DNA of 64,000 nucleotides, taken from NCBI GenBank assembly GCA_047967505.1, contig CM106540.1, one strand, 5' to 3'. The DNA comes from Dipteris shenzhenensis. Taxonomy: Eukaryota > Polypodiophyta > Polypodiopsida > Gleicheniales. The notes under the pieces were generated by a model, which saw only the letters and a program-made list of their open reading frames with translations, was not told where the DNA came from and did no database searches. The stretch's first letter is position 1. Each line of letters opens with the position of its first letter. Below, piece by piece: positions 10,981 to 25,100 of the stretch. Both the position numbers and the translations under genes were made by a program.

Positions 10981-12342
10981 ATCCCAACTTTGTCGATCTT
11001 TATGCCCTTTGACAAGGCCTTGGGCTGGTTTCTTTGGTCGTACGAATGCAATCCACTGTGCCCTTAGGTGTTGTAAGATATCGATATATGGTTGATTTTT
11101 CAAAACGATCTGTGCCTCCATGTTGGCCATTGATGATATCTTACAACTTGCTTCAACTGGTGCATTGACAACAATTCTTACCGTCCTCCGTGTATAGAAA
11201 CCTTTTCATTGATTGAAGGCTTCTCCATGTGCTTTAGTTATAAATATCCTTGTAGCATAAATCGAATGCTGCCCCGCGAGAATCCAATAATTATACTCCT
11301 TTAACTTTTCCACCTTTATCTCTTCCTTGCACATCGGAGTATTTGTGCCTATGTGGTAAGGCATAAGATATGCACATGTTGCAGGAGGTCATGCATTCAT
11401 TGCAAAACTCTTGACCAAGTCACTGACATAGCTGAGGGTCAATGTCCTGTACACATATTGGCTTGGTGCTCTAAAGCAATTCATCACTGGGATCAACACC
11501 TCAAACTCCAAACCAAATGGGAAGTACTCTACGTACTCCATCAAGCCTGCCATACTTGTGTCCTTCCTTTCCAATTTCTTTTGTAGTGCCTTAAAGTCAT
11601 TATTTGGCTGGATTTTCTTATACAGGATGATAGTTGCTTCAGATGATTTCTCACCATGTCCTATTATATGTGTCTCACCACTCCCCGTTGCATCACCTCC
11701 ACTTCCAGTTCCATCAGTGACTATTCCCGTACCTCCCTGTTTTCCTCCTAAAGTTGTCTCTTTTTCTTTAGCCTCCAGTTTATCCCCAATGCTTGTTTTT
11801 CCATCTGACCTTATTTCCTTCTCACCTGTTGTTTCCTCCTCACTGGTCTCTCTAGCCTTCTCTTTCAATGTGTTCTGAGACACTTGAGAGCTTGATCCCT
11901 CAACATCACTTTTCTTGGTTCTTTTCGAAACTTTTCTACTCTTTTTTATATCTTGCTTTATCCCTTTTATTACCAAATCAAAGCTTTCTAATATCTATTG
12001 ATTGGTATAATATACTGGCTCATTAATCCAACCCCTAGATATCATAGTGTCCTCCCCAGTAGCATTCATCCTCGCATGATCAAAACAAGCAGGATCCAAT
12101 TGATACACATTGCCTCCCAATGTATGAATTTTGAGACAAGGAACGTTGTCTTTCTCAGTATCCTCCATCTCTTTAACTTGTCCAACATCTTCAAAAGTTG
12201 TTCCTTGGATGTTCACAAAACAATGCACTTTATGGAGTTTTTGGAGCTCGTTATTGAATATATCCAAAAACCATCCTCTTCCAGAACTAACTCCATCATA
12301 AACTGACACCTCTCGAACCTTTCTCTTTCCCTTGCTAGCCAT
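10981..12342 (-). pseudogene. N-terminal and ParB-like part of the composite relic, three in-frame stops
   Basis: A single frame from ATG 12342 continues for 454 codons to the donor at 10980, broken by TAG 11995-11997, TGA 11389-11391 and TGA 11206-11208. The first ~115 residues are unrecognised. A low-complexity Ser/Thr/Gly/Lys linker follows (about 11,975-11,640). The segment after 11,560 has the look of a ParB/nuclease-type domain: a predicted helix-rich lead-in, then YNYWILAGQHSIYATRI (about 11,240-11,290), where ParB-like folds have an (E/D)G-H/Q-H-R-type loop. Next come a strand TRRTVRIVV and a helical block MANMEAQIVLKNQPYIDIL. ParB-like domains joined to DNA methyltransferases are known in mobile elements, which fits the next exon. 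The stops are explicable as CAG to TAG and CGA to TGA. Domain assignment is tentative. Confidence 0.5.
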
Positions 12343-12839
12343 TCTTGCAATGTTCAGTTAACAAAAGAACCAAGGACACAATGTCAAAAGGTATAATAGA
12401 AAATCATAACTGTAGTAGGAAATATTACAACCACAATGCAACTTCTATTAACAAAATAACCAAGGCGAAGCAACTTATATATGCATTATGAAAAACTACA
12501 CCAACACATTAAGCAAATATACACAATATCAAAGTTAAGATGGTTATAATAAAGAATGGTATTCGTGCCATTCTCCAACATAATATGATGTTAGAAGAGT
12601 GTCACAAATGCCATTGAACACATGGATTGTGTGTTTGTTCAGAATGGCACAAGTGCCATCCTCCGTGAGAGTTTGAGGATAATGCCACTGGTGCCATCCT
12701 CCATGATGTTAAGGAGAATGGCAGAAGTTCGATTCATCACATGGCACCAATACCATTCTCCACTGGTGGCATTCTACACAGAGATTGACACAATTCCATA
12801 TAATCTCTACATAGTGGAGACAGTGATCACTACATAGAA
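12343..12839. repeat. 5' flank of the composite relic with palindrome copies
   Basis: There are no genes here. From about 12,550 to 12,770 there are several copies of the GAATGGCAC-n-GTGCCAT(T/C)C palindrome family (for example near 12,556, 12,641, 12,681 and 12,742). They lead directly into the long satellite. Confidence 0.6.
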
Positions 12840-13440
12840 GAATGCATATTTGAGTTTAGGATTCCTTATGCATGTTTTCAGGTCATGGTATGAGATTGGC
12901 ACCACTGCCATTATCCTCCACAGAGATTGACACAAATCCATATGATCTCTGCACATGTGAGTTTAGGCTTCCAGGGCCTAATAAGAGATTGACACAATTC
13001 CATATGATCTCTACACAGCAGAGATAGTGATCACTACATAGAAGAATGCACATGTGACTTTAGGATTCCTTGTGCATGTTTTTAGGTCATGGTATGAGAT
13101 TGGCACCACTGCCATTCTCCACTGGTGGCATTCTCCACAGAGATTGACACAAATCCATATGATCTCTACACATGTGAGTTTAGGCTTCTCAATGCCATTT
13201 CTTAGGGCCTAATAAGAGATTGTCACCAATGCCATTCTCCACTTGTACAGATGTTTACCCTACTATTCTAGAAGGGGTATTCCAGTGATCATAGTAGAGT
13301 GGTGTCCTATTCCATTCCACATGTGAGTTTGATGATCTCAGTGTCACTATGTAGTTGCCAGCATCAGATTGGCATCACTGCCATTCTCCGCTAGTGGTAA
13401 TCTAGACAAACTGAACCTATAGATTGGCATTCCACTAATT

Positions 13441-15230
13441 TTATTGGCTACAGTAGGATAATGGCCAAAGTGCCAATGCACATGTGAGTTTAGGACTCCT
13501 TGTGCATGTTTTCAGGTCATGGTATGAGATTGGCACCACTGCCATTCTCCACTGGTGGCATTCTCCACAGAGATTGACACAATCCCATATGATCTCTGCA
13601 CAGCGGAGACAGTGATCACTACATAGAAGAATGCACATGTGAGTTTAGGCTTCTCAATGCCATTTCTTAGGGCCCAATAAGAGATTGGCACCATTGCCAT
13701 TCTCCAGTTGTACAAATGTTTACCCTACTATTCTAGGAGGGGTATTCCAATGATCATAGTGGAGTGGTGTCCTATTCCATTCCACATGTGAGTTTGATGA
13801 TCTCAGTGTCATTATGTAGTTGCCAGCATGAGATTGGCATCACTACCATTCTCCGCTAGTGGTAATCTAGACAAACTGAATCTATAGATTGACATTCCAC
13901 TAATTTTATTGGCTGCAGTAGGATAATGGCAAAAGTGCCAATGCACATGTGAGTTTAGGATTCCTTATGCATGTTTTCAGGTCATAGTATGAGATTGGCA
14001 CCACTGCCATTCTCCACTGGTGGCATTCTCCATAGATATTGACACAATGCCATATGAATTATGCACATGTGAGTTTAGGCTTCTCAATGCCATTTCTTAG
14101 GGCCTAATAAGAGATTGGCACCACTGCCATTCTCCACTTGTACAAATGTTTACCCTACTATTCTAGGAGGGGTATTCCAATGATCACAAGACAGTGGTGT
14201 CCTATTCCATTCCACATGTGAGTTTGATGATCTTAGTGTCATTATGTAGTTGACATCATGAGATTGGCATCACTGCCATTCTCCGCTAGTGGTAATCTAG
14301 ACAAACTGAACCTATAGATTGACATTCCACTAATTTTATTGGGTGCAGTAGGATAGTGGCAAAAGTGCCAATGCACATGTGAGTTTAGGATTCCTTGTGC
14401 ATGTTTTCAGGTCATGGTATGAGATTGGCACCACTTCCATTCTCCACTGGTGGCATTCTCCACAGAGATTGACACAATCCCATATGATCTCTGCACAGCG
14501 GAGACAGTGATCACTACATAGAAGAATGCACATGTGAGTTTAGGCTTCTCAATGCCATTTCTTAGGGTCCAATAAGAGATTGGCACCACTGCCATTCTCC
14601 AGTTGTACAAATGTTTACCCTACTATTCTAGGACGGGTATTCCAATGATCATAGTAGAGTGGTGTCCTATTCCATTCCACATGTGAGTTCGATGATCTCA
14701 GTGTCATTATGTAGTTGCCAGCATCAGATTGGCATCACTACCATTCTCCGCTAGTGGTAATCTAGACAAACTGAACCTATAGATTGACATTCCACTAATT
14801 TTATTGGCTGCAGTAGGATAATGGCAAAAGTGCCAATGCACATGTGAGTTTAGGATTCCTTATGCATGTTTTCAGGTCATAGTATGAGATTGGCACCACT
14901 GCCATTCTCCACTGGTGGCATTCTCCATAGATATTGACACAATGCCATATGAATTATGCACATGTGAGTTTAGGCTTCTCAATGCCATTTCTTAGGGCCT
15001 AATAAGAGATTGGCACCACTGCCATTCTCCACTTGTACAAATGTTTACCCTACTATTCTAGGAGGGGTATTCCAATGATCATAAGACAGTGGTGTCCTAT
15101 TCCATTCCAAATGTGAGTTTGATGATCTTAGTGTCATTATGTAGTTGACATCATGAGATTGGCATCACTGCCATTCTCCGCTAGTGGTAATCTAGACAAA
15201 CTGAACCTATAGATTGACATTCCACTAATT
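13441..15230. repeat. higher-order repeat of the satellite, 895 bp, two copies
   Basis: Positions 13441, 14336 and 15231 each start TTATTGG(C/G)T and are exactly 895 bp apart. The intervening blocks keep the same order, with a few percent differences. This shows multi-monomer units being duplicated together. Confidence 0.85.
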
Positions 15231-15273
15231 TTATTGGGTGCAGTAGGATAGTGGCAAAAGTGCCAATGCACAT

Positions 15274-17300
15274 GTGAGTTTAGGATTCCTTGTCCATGTT
15301 TTCAGGTCATGGTATGAGATTGGCACCACTGCCATTCTCCACCGGTGGCATTCCAGTGATCATAGTAGAGTGGTGTCCTATTCCATTCCACATGTGAGTT
15401 TGATGATATCAGTGTCATTATGTAGTTGCCAGCATGAGATTGGCATCACTGCCATTCTCCACTAGTGGTAATCTAGACAAACTGAACCTATAGATTGACA
15501 TTCCACTAATTTTATTGCCTACAGTAGGATAATGGCAAAAGTGCCAATGCACATGTGAGTTTAGGATTCCTTGTGCATGTTTCAGGTCATGGTATGAGAT
15601 TGGCACTACTGCCATTCTCCACAGAGATTGACACAATTCCATATGATCTCTGCACATGTGAATTTAGGATTCCTTGTGATTGGCATCATTGTCATTCTCC
15701 ACTAAGGGTAATCTAGACAAACTAAACCTATAGATTGACATTCCACTAATTTTATTGGCTGCAGTAGGATAGTGGCAAAAGTGCCAATGCACATGTGAGT
15801 TTAGGATTCCTTGTGCATGTTTTCAGGTCATGGTATGAGATTGGCACTACTGCCATTCTCCACTGGTGGCATTCCAGTGATCATAGTAGAGTGGTGTCCT
15901 ATTCCATTCCACATGTGAGTTTGATGATCTCAGTGTCATTATGTAGTTGCCAGCATGAGATTGGCATCACTGCCATTCTCCGCTAGTGGTAATCTAGACA
16001 AACTGAACCTATAGATTGACATTCCACTAATTTTATTGCCTGCAGTAGGATAATGGCAAAAGTGCCAATGCACATGTGAGTTTCGGATTCCTTGTGCATG
16101 TTTTCAGGTCATGATATGAGATTGGCACTACTGCCATGGTCCACGGGTGGCATTCTCCACAGAGATTGACACAATTCCATATGATCTCTGCACATGTGAA
16201 TTTAGGATTCCTTGTGATTGGCATCATTGCCATTCTCCGCTAGTGGTAATCTAGACAAACTGAACCTATAGATTCACATTCCACTAATTTTATTGGCTGC
16301 AGTAGGATAGTGTCAAAAGTGCCAATGCACATGTGAGTTTAGGATTCATTGTGCATGTTTTCAGGTCATGGTATGAGATTGGCACCACTGCCATTCTCCA
16401 CTGGTGGCATTCCAGTGATCATAGTAGAGTGGTGTCCTATTTCATTCCACATGTGAGTTTGATGATCTCAGTGTCATTACGTAGTTGCCAGCATGAGATT
16501 GGCATCACTACCATTCTCCGCTAGTGGTAATCTAGACAAACTGAACCTATAGATTGACATTCCACTAATTTTATTGGTTGTAGTAGGATAATGGCAAAAG
16601 TGCCAATGCACATATGATCTTAGGATTCCTTGTGCATGTTTTCAAGTCATGGTATGAGATTGGCACTACTGCCATTCTCCACTGGTGGCATTCTCCATAG
16701 AGATTGACACAATTCCATATGATCTCTGCACATGTGAGTTTAGGACTCCTTGTGATTGGCATCACTGCCATTCTCTGCTAGTGGTAATCTAGACAAACTG
16801 AACCTATAGATTGGCATTCCACTAATTTTATTGGCTGCAGTAGGATAGTGGCAAAAGTGCCAATGCACATGTGAGTTTAGGATTCCTTGTGCATGTTTTT
16901 AGGTCATGGTATGAGATTGGCACCACTGCGATTCTCCACTGGTGGCATTCCAGTGATCATAGTAGAGTGGTGTCCTATTCCATTCCACATGTGAGTTTGA
17001 TGATCTTAGTGTCATTATGTAGTTGCCAGCATGAGATTGGCATCACTGCCATTCTCCGCTAGAGGTAATCTAGACAAACTGACCCTATAGATTGACATTC
17101 CACTAATTTTATTGGATGCAGTAGGATAGTGGCAAAAGTGCCAATGCACATGTGAGATTAGGATTCCTTGTGCATGTTTTCAGGTCATGGTATGAGATTG
17201 GCACCACTGCCATTCTCCACTGGTGGCATTCTCCATAGAGATTGACACAATTCCATATGATCTCTACATAGCGGAGACAATGATCACTACATAGAAGAAT
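15274..17300. repeat. second higher-order form of the satellite, 521-538 bp, four copies
   Basis: The same block order restarts at 15274, 15795, 16333 and 16871 (spacings 521, 538 and 538 bp). In this form the GGTGGCATTCCAGTGATCAT junction fuses two blocks that are separate in the 895-bp form, so it is a derived deletion type that was itself amplified. Confidence 0.8.
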
Positions 17301-20300
17301 GCACATTTGAGTTTAGGATTCCTTATGCATGTTTTTAGGTCATGGTATGAGATTGGCACCACTGCCATTCTCCTCCACATAGATTGACACAAATCCATAT
17401 GATCTCTGCACATGTGAGTTTAGGCTTCCAGGGCCTAATAAGACATTGACACAATTCCATATGATCTCTACACAGTGGAGACAGTGATCACTACATAGAA
17501 GAATGCACATGTGACTTTAGGATTCCTTGTGCATGTTTTTAGGTCATGGTATGAGTTTGGCACCACTGCCATTCACCACTGGTGGAATTCTCCACAGAGA
17601 TTGACACAATTCCATATGATCTCTGCACATGTGAGTTTAGGCTTCTCAATGCCATTTCTTAGGGCCTAATAAGAGATTGGCACCACTGGCATTCTCCACT
17701 TGTACAAATGTTTACCCTACTATTCTAGTAGGGGTATTCCAGTGATCATAGGAGAGTGGTGTCCTATTCCATTCCACATGTGAGTTGCATGATCTGAGTG
17801 TCATTATGTAGTTGCTAGCATGAGATTGGCATCACTGCCATTCTCCGCTAGTGGTAATCTAGACAAACTGAACCTATAGATTGACATTCCACTAATTTTA
17901 TTGGCTGCAGTAGGATAATGGCAAAAGTGCCAATGCACATGTGAGTTTAGGATTCCTTGTGCATGTTTTCAGGTCATGGTATGGGATTGGCACCAGTGCC
18001 ATTCTCCACTAGTGGCATTCTCCACAGAGATTGACACAATTCCATATGATCTCTACACAGCGGAGACAGTGATCACTACATAGAAGAATGCACATTACCA
18101 CTAGCAGGGAATGTCAGTAGGATAATGGCAAAAGTGCCAATGCACATGTGAGTTTAGGATTCCTTGTGCATGTTTTCAGGTCATCACTACATAGAAGATT
18201 GCACATGTGAGTTTAGGGTTTCCCAATGCCATTTCTTAGGGCCTAATAAGAGATTGGCACCACTGCCATTCTCCACTTGTACAAATGTTTACCCTACTAT
18301 CCTAGGAGGGGTATTCTAGTGATCATAGGAGAGTGGTGTCCGATTCCATTCTAAGTTTACCACAGTGCCATTTTCTAAGTTTACCCTACTATTCTAAGTT
18401 TAGGCTTCACAGTGCCATTTTCTAGGGCCTAATAAGAGATTGGCACCACTGCCATTCTCCGCATGTACAAATGTTTACCCTAATATTCTAGGAGGGGTAT
18501 TCCAAGGATCATAGGATAATGGTGCCCGATTCCAATCCACATGTGAGTTTGAGGATCTCAGTGTCATCATGTAGTTGCCTGCATGAGATTGGCATCACTT
18601 CAATTCTCCACTGGTGGCAGGCTAGATAAACTAAACTTGTAGATTGACATTCCACAAATTTTATTGGGTGTAGTAGTATAATGGCAAAAGTGCCAATGCA
18701 CGTGTGAGTTTAGGATTCCTTGTGCCATTTTTAAGGTCTTAATATGAGATTGGCACCACTGCCATTCTCAACTGGTGGCATTCTCCACAGAGATTGACAC
18801 AATTCCATATGATATCTACACAGCGGAGACAGTGATCACTACATAGAAGAATGCACATGTGAGTTTGATGGTCTCAGTGTCATTATGTATTTGCCAGCAT
18901 GAGATTGGCATCACTGTCATCCTCCAGTAGTGGTAATCTAGACAAACTAAACCTGTAGATTGACATTCCACTATATTTATTGGCTGTAGTAGGATAATGG
19001 CAAAAGTTTCAATGCACATGTGAGTTTGATGATCTCATTGTCATTATGTAGTTGCCAGCATGAGATTGGCATAACTGCCATTCTCCACTAGTGGTAGTTC
19101 CAATGCACATGTGAGTTTAGGATTCCTTGTGCATGTTTTCAGGTCATGGTATGAGATTGGCACCACTACCATTCTCCACTGATGGCATTCTCCACAGAGT
19201 TTGACACAAATCCATATGATCTCTACACAACGGAGACAGTGATCACTACATAGAAGAATGCACATGTGAGTTTAGGCTTCTCAATGCCATTTATTAGGGC
19301 CTAATAAGAGATTGGCACCACTGCCATTCTCCACTTGTACAAATGTTTACCCTACTATTCTCGGAGGGGTATTCCAGTGATCATAGGAGAGTGGTGTCCT
19401 ATTACATTCTACATGTGAGTTTGATGATCTCAGAGATTGACACAATTCCATAAGATCTCTACACAGTGGAGACAGTGATCACTACATAGAAGAATGCACA
19501 TGTGACTCTAGGATTCCTTTATTTGTTTTCAGGTCATGGTATGAGATTGGCACCAGTGCCATTCTCCACTGGTGGCATTCTCCAGAGATATTGATACAAA
19601 TCCATATGATCTCTGCACATGTGAGTTTAGGCTTCTCAATGACATTTCCTAGGGCCTAATAAGAGATTGGCACAGCTGCCATTCTCCACTTGTACAGATG
19701 TTTACCCTACTATTCTAGGAGGGGTATTCCAATGATCATAGTAGAGTGGTGTCCTATTCCATTCCACATGTGAGTTTGATGATCTCAGTGTCATTATGTA
19801 GTTGCCAGCATCAGATTGGCATCACTACCATTCTCTGCTAGTGGTAATCTAGACAAACTAAACCTATAGATTGACATTCCACTAATTTTATTGGATGCAG
19901 TAGGATAATGGAAAAAGTGCCAATGCACATGTGAGTTTAGGATTCCTTGTGCATGTTTTCAGGTCATGGTATGAGATTGGCACCATTGCCATTCTCCACT
20001 GGTGGCATTCTCCACAGATATTGACACAATTCCATATGATCTCTGCACAGCGGAGATAGTGATCACTACATAGAAGAATGCACATGTGAGTTTAGGCTTC
20101 TCAATGCCATATCTTAGGGCCTAATAAGAGATTGGAACCACTGCCATTCTCCACTTGTACAAATGTTTACCCTACTATTCTAGGAGGGGTATTCCAGTGA
20201 TCATAGGAGAGTGGTGTCCTATTCCATTCCACATGTGAGTTTGATGATCTCAGTGTCATTATGTAGTTGCCAGCATGAGATTGGCATCACTGCCATTCTT

Positions 20301-20533
20301 AGCTAGTGGTAATCTAGACAAATTGAACCTATAGATTGACATGACACTAATTTTATTGGTTGCAGTAGGATAATGGAAAAAGCGCGAATGCACATGTGAG
20401 TTTAGGATTCCTTGTGCATGTTTTTAGGTCAAGGTATGAGATTGGCACCACTGCCATTATCCACTTGTACAAATGTTTACCCTACTATTCTAGGAAGGGT
20501 ATTCCAGTGATCATAGGAGAGTGGTGTCCGATT

Positions 20534-20704
20534 TGTGGGGGTTAAAGGTCACTGTGCCTTAACCCCGGTTATGTACAATACTCAAACACATATATAAATG
20601 AATGAAAAAGAAGATTAGGGTGGTTCTGCACCCACCAAAACTTGTGTGGCTCTCTGTCTCTCTCTCTCCTTCTTCCGTTCTTGCTTCCGTTGATAGCACT
20701 CTCA
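20534..20704 (+). repeat. 5' LTR of the young Copia element
   Basis: This is a 171-bp LTR starting TGTGGGGGTT and ending CACTCTCA. It has a clear TATATAAA at 20591-20598 and a CT microsatellite further on. No difference from the 3' LTR was found. Confidence 0.97.
20591..20598 (+). promoter_or_regulatory. LTR TATA box
   Basis: TATATAAA lies 57 bp into the LTR, preceded by CAAACACA. It is the likely core promoter for the genomic transcript. The copy in the 3' LTR is at 26307. Confidence 0.6.
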
Positions 20705-20706
20705 AC

Positions 20707-20719
20707 TGGTATCAGAGCC
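20707..20719 (+). promoter_or_regulatory. primer binding site, tRNA-iMet
   Basis: TGGTATCAGAGCC lies two bases after the 5' LTR. It is the standard plant Copia site for initiator tRNA-Met priming. Confidence 0.92.
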
Positions 20720-22131
20720 CGAGTGATCTAGCTGAGCGTGCGTGAATGCTGGAAGCTCAGCAACTCTGTGGGAGGAAGGAGAAGCTCTGTGGGAAGCTTT
20801 GTGGGTGACTTTACTTGCATCCGAGTGTGCAGAGACCTTGGAGGAACCTTTGGAAAAGTCACTTTGGCTTTACGAAGTGGTTTTGAGAGCCTGTTAAGAG
20901 CTTTCAAAGAAAAAGTCGTTTTTTGAGCTTTTCCCTGTTCCGTTCGATGACAGAGACTCCGTATTGACTTGTAGAGGCAACTATTGCTTGCTTTTGGTAT
21001 CCACATTACTTCAGGAGCCTGGAAACACCTTCATTCCTGAATCTGGGATCATTTCATTGGATTTCTGAGTCACTGTGTCAGTTCCTGCGTTTTTTGCCCG
21101 GGTGTTGGAACTCAAGTTTGGAGCAACCATTTGCAGATCTGTCAGTTCCGGTGGACTCAGGAGGTCCTAAAACTTCTATGTTGCTCATCATTCGCACTCC
21201 GGTGGAGTTTACAGATAGCTCTGTTTCAAAAAACGTTTTTCAGTCCGTGTGTTGGACCCAGTGATTGAGACCACGGTTTCCAAAACCGTCTGTCCCATTG
21301 CGTTCCGGATGCCCAAAAACCCCTACCTATCAGTTCTTGCGTGATTCGGTGGAGGATTTTCAGAGTTATAAATCTCTGTGTATTCGATTTCGTCTCTCTG
21401 TTATGCATTTTTCATACTAAGGTTTTGAAACCTTAGATTTATGCCACATGGCAGTGGATAAGTATTGACTCCCGTTTCTCACTCATCGGTTGAGATTTTG
21501 GAGTTCTGGCAGAAGAGAGATATTTGCAGATTTTCTTGCTGAGTCCGATTATGCAATGGCGCCCATGTTTTGAAGCATCTCAGGTTCTATTTTCAGTAGC
21601 GCTCATTACCGTGGGACTATGATTTCTTGAGCATACCTTATGCAAATCACTCTGGTTGCAGTTTGAGCAGTGTGCGCTCATTCGTGGTATGCATTGGGTT
21701 GCAGTGGATGATTTATAGGCCATTTGAATGCATTGCGGTCCTTGTTGGATGCGCTGATAGGCCCAAATTGCCTTGTGGGATGCTATTTTTTATGGACGCC
21801 TTGCACATGGATGCTATTTTAAGCTGAGGGACAGCTTTGACACATTGCAGGTGATGCACTGATAGTGCTATGCTCTCTTGGATGAGATATTATTGATGCA
21901 TATGCCAGTGGACGGTGTTTATGCTTGAGTCATTTGGCACTTATTGGCATTTTCTTTTGGGCCAAATTTGCTCATATGGATGCATAGTATATGCACATGA
22001 GTCAGATGCTTTGAGTTTTGAGTTTTGGTGATATTTCACTCTATTGTGGCATACACATTTGGGTGCACCTGGTATTTGGTGTGATTCTCTCTTGCAAGCA
22101 CTAGCATTTGGGATTTTGCTTTATTTGCATC
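20720..22131 (+). other. leader of the young Copia element
   Basis: About 1.4 kb of non-coding leader lies between the primer site and the gag-pol start. It has many short open frames but no recognisable protein. It should contain the packaging and dimerisation signals, which cannot be pinpointed from sequence alone. Confidence 0.6.
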
Positions 22132-25100
22132 ATGGCATCCTCTTCCATGCCTGAAAAGGAGTTTTTCAGCATTAAAAAGTTTGATGGCACAAACTTTTCT
22201 TTGTGGAAAGAACAGATAAGGGATGTGCTTATTCAAAAGAAGCAGATTAAACCCTTGGCAGGGATTGAAGCTAAGCCTGCAAATATGTCTGAGGATGATT
22301 GGAATGAGTTGGATGCATTAGCAAAGTCTACTATTAGACTTCATCTTGCAGAGTCAGTTTATTTCACAGTAGTAAATGAGCAGACTACGGAAGATTTGTG
22401 GAAGAAACTGTGTGCCACTTATGAGAAGGAAACTGCCTCTAATAAAGTTTACCTCATGAAGAGGTTGTTTGAGCTGCAGATGAAGGAAGGGGTCTCCATT
22501 GCTTCTCACTTGAATGAATTCAATATTATTTTCAGCCAGCTTCAGGCTCAGAAAATGAATTTTGATGCGGAGACTAAGGCAATATTTCTCTTATGTTCAT
22601 TGCCATCCTCATGGGATACCTTCCGTACAGCTGTTAGTAACTCTGCACCTGGTGGAGTGCTGAAATTTGATGATGTTGTGGGTAGCTTGTTAGCCGAGGA
22701 GATTAGACGGAAGTCTATGGATGGCAACAAGCAGGATGCAGCCTTAAATGTGCAAAGGGGCAGATCACAGTTCAGGGGGAAGTCCCAAGAAAGAGGGAAG
22801 TCTCGTAGCAAATCCAGGGCACGGAACATTGAGTGTTATCATTGTGGCAAGAAGGGCCATATGAAAAAGGATTGCTACAAGCTAAAAAGAGAGCAAAGGG
22901 ATAAGAAAAAGAATGCAAATTGGGGTGCAAATCAAAAGGAAGAGAGTCCAAGGGAGGACAAAGGAAAAGTGAAGATCGAGGAGATCAATGCAGTCACACG
23001 TGATAGTGACAATGATGTTCTCTTCATGTCTAGTTTATCTGCAGAGTTGCTTACCACTTCAGATGATGCATATTCCCAGGATTGGATTTTGGATTCTGGT
23101 GCTTCATTCCATGTTACTCCCCATAGGGAATGGTTCTCCACTTATGATAGTGGAAAGACAGGTTGTGTGCATCTTGGAAATGACTATGCATGTGACATAG
23201 TGGGAGCAGGTGACATAAAGTTTTCTTTTGCAAATGGGTCTGCATTTGTTTTGAAACATGTGAGACATGTGCCTAAGCTGACCAAGAGTCTTATTTCAGT
23301 GGGTCAGCTAGATGATGCTGGTTTTCACACCACTTTTGGCTTTCAGAGTTGGAAAATTCAGAAGGGCTCTATGCTTTTGGCCAGGGGTGCCAAGTGTGGG
23401 ACTTTGTATCCCTTACATGTATCAGGGGTATTTGATCATGTTGTTGCAATAACCGAGCAGCCAAGCACTTCTTTGTGGCATTGCAGGTTGGGGCACATGA
23501 GCCAGAATGGAATGAAACTCTTATGCCGTTTGGGTTATGTACCGCATTTGAGTTTCTCTGATTTTGAATTTTGTGAGCACTGTCTCTATGGGAAGCAGAC
23601 TAAATCAGCCCATAAAAGAAGGGGAAAGAAAGAGTTTGAAATGCTTGATTTGGTGCATTCAGACGTATGTGGTCCCATGCCTACAAGGTCATTAGGCGGG
23701 GCTGAATACTATGTGACATTCATTGATGATGCAACTAGGAAAGTGTGCGCTTATGCTATAGCTCGGAAGAGTGATGTGTTCCAGGTATTTCAGAAATGGC
23801 TGGCCTTGGTTGAGAATCAGTCAGGTAGAATGCTTAAATGCCTACGGACTGACAATGGTGGAGAGTATCTCTCTCATGACTTTCAGCATTTCTGTGATAC
23901 ACGTGGGATTAAGAGGGAGCTCACATCCCCTCGTACTCCAGAGCAAAATCCAGTTGCAGAAAAGATGAATCGTACCATTCAAGAAAGGTTGCAATGCATG
24001 CTTTCCAATGCAAGTCTTTCTGGTGGTTTTTGGGCTGAGGCAATGAAAACTGCAGTGCATGTGATCAATAGATCACCTAGTAAGAGTTTGGATGGTGGTA
24101 TTCCTGAAGAGGCATGGAGTGGCAAGAAGCCCTCTTACTCTCATTTGCGTATATTTGGGTGTGAGGCATATGCACATGTGCCAAAAGAGCTTCGAAAGAA
24201 GCTAGATCCTAAGTCTAGGAAATGCATCTTTCTAGGTTATGGTGAAAGTGGAGAGATGGGCTATCGTCTCTGGGATCCAGAAGCAAAGAAGATCATACGC
24301 AGCCATGATGTGGTCTTCAATGAGAAGAAGATGCATAAGGCACCCATGAGGGATGTGGAAATGAGGAGAATCACTTTCCAGGATGTGAATCCACCTGCAT
24401 ATGTTGATAGACAGCAAGCTGTCCATGCACCAAATGTGCAAGAAATGGTACAACCAAGTACTCCCACAGGTATACAATCAAGGGTAGATGATGGATCATC
24501 TATTGGTGGAAATGATGAGCCAAATGTGGCTGATATGCAAGTGGGACAGCAAGCTGAAATGCCCTTGAGAAGATCATCTAGAGTGTCTAAACCGCCTGAT
24601 AGGTTTGTTCCAGGGGTAGACTATGTGATGCTTACTGATTGCGGGGAGCCTTCTTGCTACAAAGAGGCTATGATGCGTGAGGATCAACGCAAGTGGGAGT
24701 ATGCTATGCAATCAGAGATGAGTTCACTTATGAAGAATAAGACTTGGGACTTGGTTTCTTTGCCACATGGAAAGAAAGCATTGCCATGTAAATGGGTCTA
24801 CAAAATGAAGGTCACAGGTGATGATGTGCCTAGGTACAAGGCCCGTTTGGTTGCTAAAGGGTTCAAGCAAGAGAAGGGTGTGGACTTTGATGAGATATTC
24901 TCTCCGGTTGTGAAGATGACCACACTTAGATGCATGCTTGGACTAGTGGCATCAGAGGATATGGAGCTTATGCAGATGGATGTCAAGACAGCTTTCATGC
25001 ATGGGGATTTGCATGAGGAAATTTACATGGTGCAGCCGGAAGGCTTTGAAGAAAAGGGCAAAGAGCATTTAGTTTGCAAACTGAAGAAGAGTCTCTATGG

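Larger units (their letters stand above)
12840..20533. repeat. complex satellite array, left arm
   Basis: About 7.7 kb consists of recombined blocks that recur in variable order: GAGATTGGCACCACTGCCATTCTCC, ACAGAGATTGACACAATTCC, CACATGTGAGTTTAGG, TGTTTACCCTACTATTCTAGG and TAATCTAGACAAACTGAACC (longer blocks abbreviated to their cores). Basic spacing of the TTTACCC block is about 430-460 bp. Short open frames here recur with the repeat and are not genes. The array ends at the Copia insertion and resumes in the same phase at 26,421. Confidence 0.9.

Noticed and set aside
15274-17300. Recurrent ~63-66-codon open frames on both strands in the satellite
   Set aside because: They recur with the repeat period, shift frame between copies and have no start context or motif; they are by-products of the repeat.
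12840-20533. CRISPR-like array
   Set aside because: Repeats are long, variable and without unique spacers of constant size; the context is a plant satellite.
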